26,560 bases of DNA from DP-20 sp964539925 (lineage in GTDB: Bacteria > Desulfobacterota > Binatia > UBA9968), in the NCBI GenBank assembly GCA_964539925.1, contig CAZILB010000040.1, positions 1 to 26,560 on the forward strand, given 5' to 3'. Of the stretch, positions 25,001 to 26,560 are shown piece after piece (within the stretch, counting starts at the first letter, position 1; each line of letters opens with the position of its first letter). Under the pieces are notes generated by a model, which searched no databases, was not told where the DNA came from, and was given only the letters and a program-made list of their open reading frames with translations. The position numbers and the translations under genes were made by a program.

Positions 25001-25444
25001 TCATTTGGCGACGGCGAGATCCAGGGTCATCGCCAACGCGTCTTCATCATCGTCGGAGTAGTAGCCCTTGCGAATTCCAGTTGCGACAAAACCAACCGAT
25101 TCATAAAGCTTCTGCGCCGGTAGGTTAGACTTCCTAACCTCCAGTGTCACTTGATATATGGAGCGCAGTCGAGCTTCGCTCACGACCTTCTCCAGAAGCC
25201 GGCGTCCAAGCCCGCGACGGCGAAAGTCTACGTGCACGGCAATATTGTGGATATCGATGCTGCCGGGAACCAACCAGTAAAGGACATAGCCGATAATTCG
25301 TCCGTCAGTTTCAGCAACGATGGAGCGCGCGCATGCCGCTTGGAGCTCTTGGAGAAAAAAACCCGTGCTCCAGGGAAAGCGATAGGAAGTCCGCTCGATG
25401 ACCATGACTTCGTCCAGGTCGGCGGAATTCATCGGCCGAAACAA
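25001..25444 (-). CDS. rimI: Ribosomal protein S18 alanine N-acetyltransferase (RimI)
   Basis: This is a GNAT acetyltransferase of the RimI type, which acetylates the N-terminal alanine of ribosomal protein S18. It has an N-terminal FRPMNSADLDEVMVIERTSYRFPWS, the RimI hallmark of that region, strand IIGYVLYWLVPGSIDIHNIAVHVDFRRRGLGRRLL with the acetyl-CoA loop RRRGLGRRL, and LEVRKSNLPAQKLYESVGFVATGIRKGYY. The frame is open far upstream, but a terminator at 25463-25499 lies inside it, so I chose TTG 25444 (147 residues, the usual size); ATG 25432 is the alternative. In many bacteria rimI sits beside tsaB/tsaD; here tsaD is about 10 kb away. Confidence 0.86.
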   Translation of the reverse strand: MFRPMNSADLDEVMVIERTSYRFPWSTGFFLQELQAACARSIVAETDGRIIGYVLYWLVPGSIDIHNIAVHVDFRRRGLGRRLLEKVVSEARLRSIYQVTLEVRKSNLPAQKLYESVGFVATGIRKGYYSDDDEDALAMTLDLAVAK

Positions 25445-25462
25445 CGCTTTCCCGCCGGATAT

Positions 25463-25499
25463 AAAAAAGCCACAGGAGCGCTCGGCGTCCCGTGGCTTT
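25463..25499 (-). terminator. Strong intrinsic terminator before rimI
   Basis: On the minus strand AAAGCCAC and GTGGCTTT (25499-25492, 25473-25466) form an 8-bp stem extended by GGGA/TCCT and CGC/GCG pairing, followed by a run of six T (25468-25463). It lies 60 nt after the stop of the upstream membrane protein gene and 18 nt before the chosen rimI start. Confidence 0.82.
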
Positions 25500-25559
25500 G
25501 GCAACGGCTCGGCTTTTCGTTTGATTTCGCTGTCGATCGCGTTTCTCCCGATTCCGCGA

Positions 25560-26560
25560 CTAGGCTTTGACGAGCAACACCTCGAGGAGTTTTTTCTCGC
25601 AGTGGTGCGCGAAGCCGGCCAGCCGTTGCTGAAATGGAATGACGGTGGTGAATTCTGGCGGAAACGCGCCCACACTGGATGAAATTTTTCGCACCTTGCC
25701 GTCGAGGCATTTGCCCTTGATGATCAATTGGCTATCCCGCAAAGCGAGCTCGTAATCATAGTCCGGCAGCTCCCGGGGGAGATCGGGGTTGTTCGCGACA
25801 ACGATCTCGGGCATGCGGCGGGGGAATTCCATTCGCACCAGGTACGCCCCGCCCCGGTCCTCCACCGTGTAGACGTTTCCGTAGCGCCGTTCGCGCTCAA
25901 GCTTCTCGGCGAACCCCTTGGAATAAAATCCATCCACCGGCACCGGCAGGTCTCGGACACGGCTGGTATATTTGGACATTAGCGGCCCGACGAGGAACAC
26001 CAACGGCAGACCGTAGATTGCCGCCGAAAAGCGCATTTCTTCGACCGGTTTGAGATGGAAAATCCCGTCCCGAAGCCGATAGATGCCTTCGATGACGGCC
26101 AAAACAACTCCCACCAGCAGGTAAACATTGATATCTTTGGTGAAAATAACCGCCGCTCCATGCCCCCCCACGGCCGCGGCTGCGCAGATGATCGGATAGA
26201 GCACGGCGTTGTGCAGGATATTCGCGGCAGTGCTGCCGGCGGCGGTAAACCACGGACTTTGAATCGCGTTTTCAAGCCGCATTTTTGTTCCGTGCGGCAG
26301 GGCGCCGATCACGGGTTGCAACAGGATCACGGCCAGTCGAACCGCCGGACTGATCAGCGCTCCGCCTCCGGCGTATTGGGCAATGGCTTCCTTGAAGCTG
26401 ATCGGCAATTCGTTGGGAAATTTTTTTTGGGGTCTGGGTTCAGTGGCCTTCGGCACCGGCTTTGGCGGTGTCGGCGGAGGCGACGGTTTTGCGGCGGCGG
26501 GCGTTGCTGTGGCCGCAGATACGGCCGCCGGTTTCGGTGCGGCCGCTGGCGCCGGTGTGG
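25560..26560 (-). CDS. Membrane protein with possible Hsp20-like C-terminal domain (5' partial)
   Basis: I do not recognise this protein. The frame is open to the window edge, so the start is missing; the visible N-terminal part (about 45 residues) is almost only Ala, Pro and Lys, like a flexible linker. Then come three or four hydrophobic segments (ALISPAVRLAVILLQPVIGAL; AANILHNAVLYPIICAAAAVGG; INVYLLVGVVLAVIEGIYRL; FSAAIYGLPLVFLVGPL), and a soluble C-terminal domain of about 110 residues. Its strands (GGAYLVRMEFPRRMPEIVV, YDYELALRDSQLIIKGKC, FPPEFTTVIPF) resemble the beta-sandwich of Hsp20/ArsA-type domains; that is my inference from pattern alone. A strong terminator follows the gene. The GTG at 26456 is only an internal codon. 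Confidence 0.6.
   Translation of the reverse strand, partial: TPAPAAAPKPAAVSAATATPAAAKPSPPPTPPKPVPKATEPRPQKKFPNELPISFKEAIAQYAGGGALISPAVRLAVILLQPVIGALPHGTKMRLENAIQSPWFTAAGSTAANILHNAVLYPIICAAAAVGGHGAAVIFTKDINVYLLVGVVLAVIEGIYRLRDGIFHLKPVEEMRFSAAIYGLPLVFLVGPLMSKYTSRVRDLPVPVDGFYSKGFAEKLERERRYGNVYTVEDRGGAYLVRMEFPRRMPEIVVANNPDLPRELPDYDYELALRDSQLIIKGKCLDGKVRKISSSVGAFPPEFTTVIPFQQRLAGFAHHCEKKLLEVLLVKA

Noticed and set aside
25445..25675. N-terminal extension of RimI
   Set aside because: It would read through a strong terminator hairpin and overlap the end of the upstream gene; RimI proteins are about 150 residues.

Overview
The window is a GC-rich, gene-dense bacterial chromosome segment, broken by two 100-base runs of N (5275-5374 and 8047-8146) that look like scaffold joins in a draft or metagenome assembly. 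Gene content suggests a Gram-negative, free-living, metabolically versatile bacterium: a bifunctional PBP, a Do-type periplasmic protease, an LPS-type family 9 glycosyltransferase, a lipoprotein, CarD, and many accessory catabolic genes. The mix resembles soil or subsurface Desulfobacterota-like lineages (Binatota/Tectomicrobia style), but that placement is inference; there is no rRNA or other decisive marker.

Left part (1-8190), accessory metabolism: a tcuB-tcuA pair (minus) diverges from a thiamine-diphosphate enzyme and a glutathione S-transferase (plus). After the first gap come the C-terminal end of a periplasmic substrate-binding protein, a GrdB-type reductase gene on the minus strand, an amidohydrolase, and the start of a second substrate-binding protein that runs into the second gap. 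The GrdB-type gene is the best find: its reading frame is interrupted by one in-frame TGA, at a U-x-x-C position, and a hairpin fitting the bacterial SECIS rules begins 10 nt after the TGA. It is most simply a selenoprotein that ordinary gene callers would split in two.

Middle part (8190-12340): an orphan SagB-type tandem nitroreductase (minus), a roughly 480-base non-coding stretch rich in hairpins with an 87-base palindromic element, a class I glutamine amidotransferase with a good sigma-70 promoter (plus), and an MFS exporter (minus).

Right part (12343-26560), mostly housekeeping, largely on the minus strand: DUF1844 protein - Do protease - terminator - class A PBP - TPR lipoprotein - tsaD - rsmA - mutM - MFS. 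Further right are a GT9 gene, a plus-strand cysteine synthase-larE pair that overlaps, ispD, carD, rimI, and a membrane protein cut by the window edge. Strong intrinsic terminators sit only 10-55 nt upstream of the next same-strand start codon at four places (DUF1844, PBP, ispD, rimI), a recurring layout that suggests read-through or attenuation. Iterated TTGAAC motifs occur in three separate intergenic gaps and look like a small dispersed repeat family.
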